Shown: one piece after another, positions 34,588 to 45,381 of the stretch
Layout: every line of letters begins with the position of its first letter
How positions within the stretch are numbered: the first letter of the stretch is position 1
From: Mantis religiosa
Lineage: Eukaryota; Arthropoda; Insecta; Mantodea; Mantidae
Direction of reading: 5' to 3'
Assembly: GCA_030765055.1 (NCBI GenBank)
Contig: CM060955.1
Span: 101,876,523-101,940,522 of the forward strand
DNA length: 64,000 nt
Translations under genes and position numbers: made by a program
The notes under the pieces: model-generated
The model's database searches: none
Seen by the model: only the letters and a program-made list of their open reading frames with translations
What the model was told of the DNA's origin: nothing

Positions 34588-35355
34588 ATAAATTGTTCTT
34601 TCACACTAGCCGTGTGTAGGACGCACTAAGAAAGGGTAGAGCCAGACTGAAAAATTCAATCCAATAGCCGGGATTTGAACCACGGATCTTCTGGTTTGCG
34701 TCCAGCCACTCTAATCATTTAAGCTACTATGGCCGACATGACATTAAATTCTCCAACTGACTCGTGTTTCTCCCGGTAAACCACTAGGAGTTCTCATAAA
34801 CACATGAGACAACTATCTTAATGGCGACTTACTATGCTGTAAGTACTTTAAGGCTCGGGCTTTATAGTTCGGACCACTATTATGTACAATTAATGGAAAT
34901 TAATTGTTCTTTCACAATAGCCGTGTGTAGGACGCACTATGAAAGGGCAGAGCCAGACTGAAAAATTCAATGCCTAGCCGGGTTTTGAACCACGGATCTT
35001 CTGGTTTCCGTCCAGCCGCTAAACATCTGAGCTACTATGGCTACTATGCCGACATGACATTAAATTCTCCAACTGACTCGTGCTTCTCCCGGTAAACCAC
35101 TTAGGAGTTCTCATAAACACATGAGACAACTACCTTAATGGCAACTTACTATGCTGGAAGTAATTTAAGGCCCGGGCTTTATAGTTCGGACAACTATTAG
35201 GTGCAATTAATGGAAATAAATTGTTCTTTCACACTAGCTGTGTGTAGGATGCACTATGAAAGGGCAAGGCCATACTGAAAAATTCAATGCCATAGCCGGG
35301 ATTTGAAACACGGTTCTTCTGCTCTTCGAATTTTTCAGTCTGGCTCTACCATTTT
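34588..35355 (-). repeat. tRNA-cored ~315-bp tandem repeat, cluster A (about 2.4 units)
   Basis: Three successive starts of TTCTTTCACACTAGCCGTGT (or a variant) at about 34596, 34909 and 35226 give periods of about 313 and 317 bp. Each unit, on the minus strand, holds a tRNA-like core (GTAGCT, GATTAGAGTGGCTGGACG and GATCCGTGGTTCAAATCCCG) preceded by a spacer containing GGTTTACCGGGAGAA and CGAGTCAGTTGGAGAATTTA. The third unit is partial: at about 35328 the sequence switches strand into TTTTTCAGTCTGGCTCTACC, an inverted copy of the unit's TAGAGCCAGACTGAAAAATT. Confidence 0.85.
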
Positions 35356-35564
35356 AACAGATATTGTTCGCAGGAAGTTCAAGTTACACATTTTATTTTT
35401 CATAAAATATCATACAGGTGGTATTTTTATAAAAACGTGCCGTTTTTTTTTTTTGGAAAATAAAAATATACATAGAGAGTAGATAATTTTGAGTGATGGG
35501 ATATTTTAAAAACGTTTATGGAAAATACTTTGAACATTCTTAACTTAAAATACAAAGTTTCGTA

Positions 35565-35865
35565 GATAGAGTCAACATGAAAAATGCAATGCCATGGCCG
35601 GGATTTGAACCACAGATCTCCTGGTTTCTGTCCAGTTGCTCTAACCAATTGACATATATATGGAGAAGTTAATGCCAGGAAGGCACGTTGGCTATGGTAG
35701 CTCAATGGGTTAGAGCGACTGGACGGAAACCAAGAGATCCGTGGTTCAAATCTCGACCATGTCATTGAATTTTTCATGTTGACTCTATCTATCAAAGATC
35801 TTAGCCTATATACGGCTAGTGTGAAGAAATGATTAATTTCCATCAATTAACTAAAATACAGTTTC
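35565..35865. repeat. tRNA-cored repeat, cluster B: inverted pair (hairpin)
   Basis: Left arm, minus orientation, from GATAGAGTCAACATGAAAAA (35565) through GGGATTTGAACCACAGATCT to GTTGCTCTAACCA (about 35646). Right arm, plus orientation, from GGTAGCTCAATGGGTTAGAG (about 35695) through GATCCGTGGTTCAAATCTCG to TTTTTCATGTTGACTCTATC (35771-35790). The two tRNA-like cores face each other about 40 bp apart. The right arm then continues into the normal unit spacer (CCTATATACGGCTAGTGTGA). Confidence 0.85.
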
Positions 35866-36612
<747 letters not shown>

Positions 36613-36900
36613 AATCTCATCCAAGAAACATGCCTCGAATTCCGGACCCGAGTTCGATTCTCGTCAACCACCCAACTTAACCTTGGGTTTATCGAGAACT
36701 TTCCCAGTTGGTAGGTGAACGCTGGTGTAGTTTCGCGTCTTCCATGATTCTCTTTCCATATTTTCCCATTCATTCCGTTTCTTTCTCAATTTTAGTCGTG
36801 TTTCTAGGTTTGGTGTGGGGCCGGGCAAACGTTGCGGGTGATTACTTGAAGAAAATAATACCCTTCATGGACTCTAGAGTTTAGTTTGACCGAGGGATCG
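36613..36900 (+). mobile_element. Diverged SINE related to SINE2
   Basis: B box GAGTTCGATTCTCG (36650-36663), then CCTTGGGTTTATCGAGAACT, TTCCCAGTTGGTAGGTGAAC, which is collinear with the SINE2 core (TGGGTTTTTCGGAGA, TTTCCCGGG, TAGGCGAATG). Lies directly after the TC repeat. Confidence 0.5.
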
Positions 36901-37239
36901 CTCATCAGCCTATCTAGGCAGCTCCAGAGATGGGATATAATACATAGGAGTTTTGATTTTCGCAAATGCGATATACCGCAATAAAGTGCGAAGATTTTTC
37001 CAAGTAATTATTTTTTCCCAATGCTTTCTCTTCTGGTACCTTTAACTAAAGTATCTGTAGAACTTTTGCATGCATAGAAAGTTATAAAGTAAGTGACCAC
37101 TCTTCTGGAATGTCGGAAGCAACCCTTACCGTTAAATTAACTCATTATTCCACCATTGCCCATATGAGATATGTTTGGTAGGTACTGAAGCGAGCTCAGT
37201 TGTTTTACAAAACAGACCTCCTTTCCAAGGTTAATACCT
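36901..37239. other. Intergenic, nothing recognised
   Basis: No motif identified. Confidence 0.4.
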
Positions 37240-37735
37240 GTCATAAATCGATCGTCCTTCGGTCTACCGGAGAAATATATGAGTCAAATAGAGAATTTAA
37301 TGTCATGACGGCAAGTTGACCATGGTAGCTCAATGGCTAAGAGCAACTGGACGGAAACCAGTAGATCCGTGGTTCAAATCCCGACCGTGGCAGTCAAGTT
37401 TTCATTTCGACTCTTATCAATCCAATACCTTAGGCTATATACGTCTAGAGTGCCGAAGTGAATAATTTCCATCAGTTAACTTAAATAATAAGAGTTAAAT
37501 GATGAAGCCTGGGACCCAAATACTTACAATAGTAAGGCGCCACAAATGGTACATCTTGAATGCGAGAGCCCCTAGTGATCTACGGGGAAGTATGTGGGTC
37601 AATTCGAGAATTCCATGTCATGACGGCAAGTTGGCCATTGTAGCTCAATGGGTAAGAGCGACTGGACGGAAAACAGTAGATGCGTGGTTCAAATCTCGGC
37701 CGTAGCATTGAATTTTTCATGTCGACTCTATCTAT
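37240..37735 (+). repeat. tRNA-cored ~315-bp tandem repeat, cluster C (1.5 units)
   Basis: ATGTCATGACGGCAAGTTG recurs at 37300 and 37614 (period 314). Each is followed by a tRNA-like core: GTAGCTCAATGG, AAGAGC(A/G)ACTGGACGGAA, and GTGGTTCAAATC. The spacer between contains CTATATACGTCTAGAGTG and CTTACAATAGTAAGGCG. Cores lie at about 37318-37391 and 37633-37707. Confidence 0.88.
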
Positions 37736-38800
37736 TGTTCTGCATTTCTGTGTATTGCTTTAGCCTTTATTAATGTAAAGTTATTGACACTTTAAGCACT
37801 TTTAACTCACTGTCATTAATAACCCTCCTTAAATGTGTTTTAAATCTCATACAAATATTTTTAATATTCATCATATAAAAATTATCTCAAAATAAACTTT
37901 TTAAAAATATACTATAAAATGCTAAATTGCAAATGTATAAATGCTATAAGAGCTAAATGTAAAAATCAAAAAGCTGAATTTATGATTTGTAAAATCTTAA
38001 TATCACTACCCCAATAATACATATATAATACATGTATATTACCTCCCGACAACCTTCTCTCCGCTACTATCTTCCTTCCTCTCTTCTTTACACTCTCTCC
38101 CTCACCATTGCCATCTATATAGATTACAATTATGTGATGTTCATAAATCTTGTTACAAAACTACGTTTCTGGACATTTAAAAATTTGAAACCTAAGCAAG
38201 ATAGAAATAATGTTTAGAGAGAGCTGCAATGCCAGGTCTGATAACCACTGGATTTTCTTAATTTATTATTATGAAGTGTATATAATTTTATTAAGGTACA
38301 TTTTTAAGTAAAATCTTACACAGACTTTTCCGAACAAATTCAGACAAACATTTCGTTTATCGTGTAAATATGTTAAACATATAATTAAATCAAAATTTAT
38401 AAGAAAATTAAGGGTAGTGGGAGGTCGATGGGATTCAAAAATCGTTTTTATCGTTGTATTTTTGCTTTTAGTGTTAAAAATTATATAATTCTTCAGCTTT
38501 TAAATTATATATAACGTAGAGTGTCAGCTGGTATTAAAGAAATTTAATCCATCAATTTAAAGAAGACGGCGAAAGACACGCCCACTTTCTGATCTTCTGT
38601 ATACACATTTCACTCAGTATACTTCCAGAGCTTGAAATTTCTGAAATAACCCACTTAAAAACATGTGGTAGATTTTGATTTACGTGTTGGACATTCTGCT
38701 TCCTGCTGCTTCACTTGTATATTTCTCTATGGCCAACTTCTGGCTTCCTTAGCCGTGTTTTCGCACCCAAAACCCAAATGAAAGTTTTCATCATATAATA
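37736..38800. other. AT-rich intergenic, nothing recognised
   Basis: No motif identified. Confidence 0.45.
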
Positions 38801-38802
38801 TG

Positions 38803-39100
38803 GGAAAGAATTCCAAAAACTGTGCATGTTGGGCCAAAAAATTTAAAAATTGGTGCATATGATAGTGTTGCTTGTTATAATGATGGGTGCAATGGTAGGC
38901 ATAAAGTAATGACAAAAATGTGTATAAAGGTTTGTCAACATATGAGGGCAGAATGTCTAAAAAAAAAAAAAAAATGTGCTACGACTCTCAGAGGTAAAAA
39001 ACATCGCAGTTTCTTGAAATTCGAGCTAGAAGTAAGAAAAGGAAAGGAAAAGATGAAGAAGAACATAACTGAGCAGGAATATGGATCAGGCATGTTTTGA
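38803..39100 (+). pseudogene. Mutator-like transposase C-terminal remnant
   Basis: One open frame reads MHVGPKNLKIGAYDSVACYN, DGCNGRHKVM, and ends KMKKNITEQEYGSGMF. The pattern (KxLxxGxYDAVxxFNDG, then a long Lys/Arg-rich helix, then EExxYGxGMF at the end) is what I remember from the C-terminus of arthropod proteins annotated as Mutator-like transposases. The frame continues slightly upstream (WERIPKTV). An A tract (38959-38974) inflates a Lys run. No catalytic domain is upstream. Family assignment is from memory and tentative. Confidence 0.5.
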
Positions 39101-39760
39101 GAGGATGTATAAGTTTAAAAATAATGGTGCTTAATCTTTCCCAGAAACTTTATTTTACATGCTTTAGGCGCATGTTTCTCAAAAACAATAAAGGATGTTG
39201 ATACAAAATTTTAGTGCTTATTATTTAATGTTCCCTGAACACATTAATCTAACTTTTATACTCATATGATTTATAAAATGGAGGGAAAATAAAATTCAGT
39301 CCTTAAAAGTACTATCTTGTTTTAACAGAACTAAATAATTTTTCATGTGCACAGCAAAAACCATGCATGTCTTCTATTTACTTCAGATAATAAAACTGTG
39401 TCTTATGTTATTTAGGAAAAAGATTGTTGCCTATGGCTTTAAATTCCTTCAAGGAACCTAGACCTGAAATATAGGGTGTAATACCTTTTCTTCAGGGTAC
39501 ACAGAGTGCCTTATACCCCTTTTGCAAGGAACTGTATGAACTTAATATAAATATTATACAGCATAAATTCTTATACTATAATCATATGAAATTTCACTTT
39601 CTTGCAATGTTTACTTTTTTGTGTATTTATATTTCAATATTGTTAAAATCTAGCCCTGTCTGGGTAAAAATAACTTCCCAGTGCCCTTAAACATTTTGAA
39701 ACATTTACCATGAATAGATTAGTTTAATGGTGAACGTTAAAAGAACAGAAAACTTCGCGC
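39101..39760. other. AT-rich intergenic, nothing recognised
   Basis: No motif identified. Confidence 0.45.
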
Positions 39761-39763
39761 ACA

Positions 39764-39836
39764 TAAACGGACACACGCGTGCACACACGCACAGGCACAA
39801 GCATACGCACACGCACACGCACAGACACACGCAGCA
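39764..39836. repeat. Imperfect (CA)n/(ACGC)n microsatellite
   Basis: Alternating purine-pyrimidine run of CACACG-type units, interrupted by AGG and AAG. It lies inside an artefactual frame rich in Thr and His. Confidence 0.85.
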
Positions 39837-40349
39837 TAATCTTCAGGGCATGTACTTTCTCTATGTTTTCGAATTTTTAGTGGAAAAGCAAAGCAAAAAA
39901 GTGTGCTGGATTCCCATCATCTTTTCTTTATTACTCGTACAAGGGCTTAATGTTTTATCTACTTCATTTTAACCGAGATAAAAAATTGAGTCAATTGTTT
40001 TTGTACATTTTTTGTATATAAAACTAGATTGTTTGCAGTAGTCTAAGCGATAGAATTGCTATGTGAAGGATTTGAAATTCCGTTCTCCTTGCACAGCCAA
40101 AAAAGTAAATGAATAAGCTCTTCTCATTTTAGAAAAACAGTATACGCATTTAAAATTGTAAACCAATAATAAGGGTAATCAGACCTAAATTCTGACTTTA
40201 ACGGAAGTGGGTATATGTTTATTACTTTTCTTCCCTTATTTCTATGGTGCAATAACGTTTTATCTTCTCTTGCAGTTTACCACCAATGTAAAATCAATCA
40301 TTATGAAGATCATTTCTGAGACAATGCATTTCTAACACCCAAAAACAAC
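39837..40349. other. AT-rich intergenic, nothing recognised
   Basis: No motif identified. Confidence 0.4.
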
Positions 40350-40515
40350 GTAGCTCATATCGGAAGATAAGTGAAATGAGTGAAATTACGCTCAAATGAG
40401 CCCAGGGTCAATAGAGCTTAGAGTTACGTCGCATTCCTATTTTAGGATAAGAGAAAACCACATAACATTACTCATCCTGTCTGAAATGTGAACCCGGGAC
40501 CTCTTGAATATGAGA
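40350..40515 (-). mobile_element. SINE1 copy, diverged
   Basis: CATATCGGAAGATAAGTGAA, ACGCTCAAATGAGCCCAGGG, TTTTAGGATAAGAGAAAACC and the B-box region GTGAACCCGGGAC. Confidence 0.8.
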
Positions 40516-40559
40516 AACCAGTGAATAGCAATTTTAAGACATTATTCAGCAAATTTGTC

Positions 40560-40858
40560 TTTGTACGTTTCCTATATTCATAAACTATTTTTTGGGGGGT
40601 TCCATTTATACCCCGCCTATAACTCCAGTGGTCATATCGGCGGCCGTTCTCCTTTGGAACATTTCGAAGGTGTTAAGTCGTATTCGTTGGGGATTTTAAT
40701 CATTAGATCACGCACACATTTGCACCCTCAATCATACTTCCAGACTCTGGGGAAGATGGGGAATCAAAATCCCCACTCCCAGCCAGGAAACGAACTCGGG
40801 ACTGTTAGTACGGCAGGAAGGTTTCTACACCTAGTGAGCTATGGCGCCAGCTGATACT
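40560..40858 (-). mobile_element. SINE-like element with tRNA head (third head type)
   Basis: The minus strand begins GGCGCCATAGCTCACTAGGT (A-box region, about 40833-40852), then CCCGAGTTCGTTTCCTGGCT (B-box region, about 40785-40804) and a body with GGGGATTTTGATTCCCCATC. An open frame of 99 codons on the plus strand crosses it and is not a gene. No other copy was seen in the window and no target duplication was identified. Confidence 0.5.
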
Positions 40859-40859
40859 C

Positions 40860-42655
40860 TTATCAGTAAATTTGGTACAGTGTTGTTATTTAAACCCGAT
40901 ATTTTTACTTATGTCATTGGTATATAAGAGAAATAACAGCACTATCTGGATGTTCACGGATATTCTTTATTCATTTAACAAGTGGCTATGTGATATGTGC
41001 ATAATCAGGATTTTTGATACAACTGCTCTGCTTTCGAATCGGAGGGAAAATGAGTGCTGGGTATGAATAACAATTCAGTAATTGCCTTTTAAAACAGATG
41101 ATAAAAATAATACACCGTTTCTGACAAAATTAATTAAATTTTAATACAAAACATTGATTTGAACACACGCATTTAAATGCAGTACACAACAGCATTAATA
41201 TCAAATCAGAGCTGAACTATAAACAACAACACATTATGCATAAAAACCACGTTTTGTTATTCAGTGCTACAAATGGAAGTAGAAAAAGTCAGTCGTAATG
41301 CATCTCCGAAACTTGTAGTTATTTTGCCAGGAAATGATACAGTTTTAACATTATATTAACATTGAATTTATTGTTAAATCACTTAGGTATATTGCTATTC
41401 AAGTCGTTTAAACGACATCAAGGGATACGTTATTAGGTAAGGATGGAACAAACAGACATGGGGTAGATGGACACTTACTATGATTTTCTCACAGGAAACG
41501 TGTAAACTACTAACAGAAAGAATGCAAAGGTATTAAGGAATATTCAGATATACATGTCGTAACATGAGGTATCCATCGAAACTTACTGGACTAAATGACT
41601 CCATCTTGATTGATTTCTAAATAATTTTGAGAATACACGGCTCAGTTTGGGGGCAAGGACAGCAGAATTTTCGTCTCACAATTAACTTAGACGAATTTAC
41701 CATATATACAAACATAAAAGCTTTTACAATTACTGTAATTTTACGGTAAACAAATAATACAATTTAAAATGACCCAACATCAATATTTGCATGAAATTAT
41801 GAAGTTAAATCCACTTTAGTGTCATTTTCCCACGTAAATTGAAAACCTAGTACAATGAAATTCTCGATTCTCAGAATCAAGTTACTTCGGCAGAGGATAC
41901 AGGAAGCAATTCCACACAATGGGAAAAACACAATAACACTGAATACCCTCGACAAGCTTGGAAAAGTTCTCCACTAACTTTCTGAATATTAATTGTATGC
42001 CAAGGGCCAAAGAAGCTCCACAAAATCCGTGGTTACAACCACCAAAGCGTTTAAAAATCATCTCAAACTGCCAGGGTTGGAAAGGAAAATTCAACAGTAA
42101 GGATAGCCCGGAAGTAAAGAAGGTTGTCTATGAGAAAGCTCACCAAGATTGTCAACAGGTTATGAAGAAACTGATTGTAAGGTCTCAACTCTGCTAGCAA
42201 GAACCATGTTAAATGTGTAGCGAATATCAACCTTAGTCATAATTATACCAGTAATGATTAGGCTCCGGACATGACTTTAGGTTAAGTTCTATTTTGTGTT
42301 TCAAATGGGAAGGGTTCTGGAGTCCAGCTAATCAGATGCCGTATCACGCTCAGCGTTGCCAGCTTGTTACCCCACTCCTTTTATATTTCCCTCTCTCTCG
42401 CACACTCAAACAACATGCAGGTCTGCTTGGCGCAGACGTAAGGGTAAGAAAATTATGTTTTACAAACTTTTACAATTATGCAGTTGCCAAAATCAAAATT
42501 GGAAAAAGCATTTTCGCAAATTATATATATTTTAGAATACTAAAACTACAATTATAGTTTATGAATTACCTGTTTTTATAATCCAATGGAACTAGAAGTG
42601 GCTTATTCATATCGCTGTCAATGTCACTTCCGTTATAAGGCAATTCGTCATTGTC
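40860..42655. other. Intergenic, about 1.8 kb, nothing recognised
   Basis: A frame of 79 codons at 41958-42197 (Lys/Gln-rich) overlaps a minus frame of 70 codons; neither has a motif I know. Confidence 0.4.
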
Positions 42656-43054
42656 TCAGTCTTCACCGTCTGAAAATTGCAAATTTATGATTATAGGTTC
42701 CAAGATCTCGTCACGTGCTATTTGTTTCTTAAAATCGTCTTCTTGAAGGTTTTCTGCATGCCTCACGCAGTTTTCCCAGTCCTGTTGTGTTACCTTGTTA
42801 ATTTCCTCGTGAAAAAGTACTTCAACGTCCGTCAGTTTGAAAGTATCATTTCTGTTTGCAATCCCTCCTTTTATTTGAGCCCACATCAACCCAATTGGAT
42901 TATATGGGCAGTGGTAAGGTAGGAGGCGTATTACCTGGTATCCCGTTTCAATTGCAAGTTGATCCAGCTGATCCGTGTTTTTAAACGGAAGTACTCTTTG
43001 CAATAACTCATTTTTAGTTTCTGTTTCCGAAAATTTATTGAAGAACTTGTACAC
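42656..43054 (-). pseudogene. IS630/Tc1-like (DDE_3) transposase, internally deleted
   Basis: A 132-codon open frame. Residues 1-22 (MYKFFNKFSETETKNELLQR) resemble the N-terminal HTH of these transposases. From about residue 31 it reads as the catalytic C-terminus: QLDQLAIETGYQVIRLLPYH, CPYNPIGLMWAQIKGGIA, VTQQDWENCVRHAENLQEDD. The usual catalytic Glu of NPIE is Gly here (NPIG). About 150-200 residues of the core, with the two Asp, are missing between the two parts, yet the join keeps the frame open. It therefore cannot be an active transposase; it could be a decayed non-autonomous element. The upstream sequence to about 43131 has a possible extra exon-like start with a stop. Confidence 0.72.
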
Positions 43055-43184
43055 CTTAAAAATGGTACTTCAAGCCTGACCTCGCAATACCAACCATTTT
43101 GACTCGTCACAAAATTCACCGCAAGAAGCCATTGTACTGTTTAACTCTTACTCTACTCTTGTGTAAAGAACAACTGAATGATAT

Positions 43185-43600
43185 CGATCTGAACTCTCCA
43201 GAGCAAATACACACTTCTTATACAGCATTCATTCATAAACATCAGCGTACAGCATTCCACAGGCTAACAGGAAATGAAGTGTTTGCTCTTTCTCAAATTT
43301 AACACCTTGACTTTTTCACAGTAATTCTTTTATCACGTCATGTCAGTAGTTTAAATTTCAGTTCTGAGTAATTAAAAGTGTATGTACATACACACCAACC
43401 ACTTTGAACTCTCTAAAGTAAATAGAGATTACGAACCATTCATAAACAAAGATATGTGAGCAGAAACGTTGTGCCAAGGCAGCCGGAAATTTGTTTCCTC
43501 TCACTCGAATTGGATTATCAAAGCAATTCCTTTATCACGTCGCATCAAACATATGCGTTTCACTTCTGAGTAATTACAAATATACGTACACGCATACATG
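43185..43600. repeat. ~205-215-bp tandem duplication upstream of the IS630-like remnant
   Basis: GAACTCTCCAGAGCAAATAC (43191) recurs as GAACTCTCTAAAGTAAATAG (43406), CATTCATAAACA recurs (43228 and 43438), and TAATTCTTTTATCACGTCAT (43322) recurs as CAATTCCTTTATCACGTCGC (43524). Both units end near TTCTGAGTAATTA. Two diverged tandem units, probably part of the element's terminal region. Confidence 0.65.
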
Positions 43601-44630
43601 CCAGCCAATAATGATATTCATACAGTGATTACGTCGCGATTTATTGTTATAATACAGGTAATAGTGGTTTATTTATTTGTATTAGAAAAGCTATTTGAGC
43701 TAAAAATATGGGGTTTTCATGATTATGTTAGATACATTACTCTCTACCTTCCAAATGGATCAGTTGCGGCAAAATCTGAAGTAGTGTCTTAGCGCGAATA
43801 GTAGTTCATACAGATTAATTAGGTTGGCGTTCCTCACACACCACTTAGCGGGAATGCAGTATGACAACACAGCAGGACTCCGATTTTTTGCTCACCTAGT
43901 AGCGCTCAAGGACAAAACCTTCCAATTTGAAACACAATAGTAGTACGTTGTTCACAAGCAAGTAGAGAGGAGAGAGACACAAATCTCTTCGGTACTGAGT
44001 TTGTGAATGATCAACAGTACCCGAGTAGGGTAAGTCGTAGAGAAATTCTACGCGCAGATGAAGCAAAACGAAATATAAACCTACTGATGACAGTGACTAA
44101 AACTGCTTGTTTGCTAGAAACAGAGTCAGTTTATCCCACCGAATGAGCCAAATAGACATTGTAACATGCTGAAACTAAACTTTCTTTCTATGTTTCTGTA
44201 TTTCGTATCAGAAAACGTAAATTTTAATTTGTGTTTAAAACGTTTAGGGCTTCTATTAAAAACATCGCGGTTCTGTAGTAATTAGTATGGCTTTCGTTTT
44301 GAAAAGAATCCTTTTGCCCTCCCTTCATCCACTTTGATTACCCAATTATACGGCTTCATTAATTAGCCTATTGACGTTTCAAATTTCGAGTGCAATTTAT
44401 ATATAGCTAACAGGAACACACAGTTTTGGCCGTTCTGGTACAGTTTAAATTATCCAAATATGAACAATTTACACTTACATTAATTAGTAAAATAGAATAT
44501 GTCAATAACTTACCTTAAACATCAACTTATACATTAGTACATAAAATGTCCCAAATGACTCCCATGTGTGCTTAAATATTTTTTTCACCTTAAGAACGCT
44601 AAACTAATGAAGAGAGCCATATATACGAGG
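43601..44630. other. Intergenic, nothing recognised
   Basis: No motif identified. Confidence 0.45.
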
Positions 44631-44635
44631 ACTGT

Positions 44636-44815
44636 TTAATAAAGAATGATCATAATTTTTACGGTCATAATTTTTCGCATTAAAATTCAATCTTATATTA
44701 TTCTGTTAGCTTAATGTGAGACAAATGCGCCGTAGTAGTTTCATTGTTGGTACTCTTGGTTCCCGCCTGTGAGAACCAGGCAAGTTCAAACATGTTCAGT
44801 ATCTCCAACTATTTG
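44636..44815 (+). mobile_element. Mariner 5' fragment (same family as 14.9-16.0 kb)
   Basis: GGACTGTTTAATAAAGAATG, ATTTTTCGCATTAAAATTCA, ATCTTATATTATTCTGTTAG, CGCCGTAGTAGTTTCATTGT and GGTTCCCGCCTGTGAGAACC match, in order, the minus strand of the 14892-16039 element from its 5' end. It stops after ATGTTCAGTATC. A 15-bp direct repeat, CTCCAACTATTTGAG, lies at the right edge (44803-44817 and 44825-44839). Confidence 0.82.
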
Positions 44816-44849
44816 AGAGTAATTCTCCAACTATTTGAGTCAGTTGCCC

Positions 44850-45095
44850 GGGCAAAGCCCTGGCCTTAAAGTACTTACACGTTGTAAGTCACCGTTAAGG
44901 TATTTGTCTCATGTGTTTATGAGAACTCCTAAGTCGTTTACCGGAAAAAATATGAGTCAGTTGGAGAATTTAATGTCATATCGGCACGTTGGCCATAGTA
45001 GCTCAATGTTTAGAGCGGATGGACAGAGTTCAGAAGATCCGAGCTTCAAATCCTGGCTATGGCATTAAGTTTTTCAGTCTGACTCTACGTTTCTA
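44850..45095 (+). repeat. tRNA-cored repeat, cluster D (single unit)
   Basis: Spacer CATGTGTTTATGAGAACTCC, TTTACCGG, GAGTCAGTTGGAGAATTTAA, then a tRNA-like core at 44992-45063. This core keeps a perfect 7-bp acceptor-type pairing: GCCATAG (44992-44998) with CTATGGC (45057-45063), a GCTC/GAGC D-stem and a B box GCTTCAAATCC. The unit ends TTTTTCAGTCTGACTCTACG. Confidence 0.88.
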
Positions 45096-45119
45096 TAAGG
45101 TCTCCCGTCTGTTGGTATG

Positions 45120-45285
45120 GCGTCCCCATAAGGATTAGGATTTCACTACGGAGGGGATTCGGTACGTAGGCCACAATGTTCCTATGCCCCAAGTGGGACA
45201 CCCCCTGAAGAAAGGATGAGACAATGGAGATAGAGGGCGGCCGACCCAAGGAGCCACGGCAGTAAAGAGGGCAGGGTCCTCATTT
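45120..45285 (-). mobile_element. SINE2 3' fragment
   Basis: GGGGATTCGGTACGTAGGCC, ACCCAAGGAGCCACGGCAGT and AGAGGGCAGGGTCC match the 3' part of the 29.2-kb copy. Confidence 0.8.
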
Positions 45286-45381
45286 CATATTGATCTCCCT
45301 CCAATAAATATTAATATTAAACGATGCCATCTCTTTATAAATGTCCTATGAATGTTGATCCTCTTCCAATAGATGTTGATG

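Noticed and set aside
35427..35846. 139-codon minus-strand frame
   Set aside because: It is a translation of the inverted tRNA-cored repeat, not a protein gene.
37312..37391. Possible functional tRNA gene
   Set aside because: The core has A- and B-box-like parts, but the T-stem has mismatches, the position before the presumed anticodon is C rather than T, and the same sequence repeats in tandem; it is a tRNA-derived repeat.
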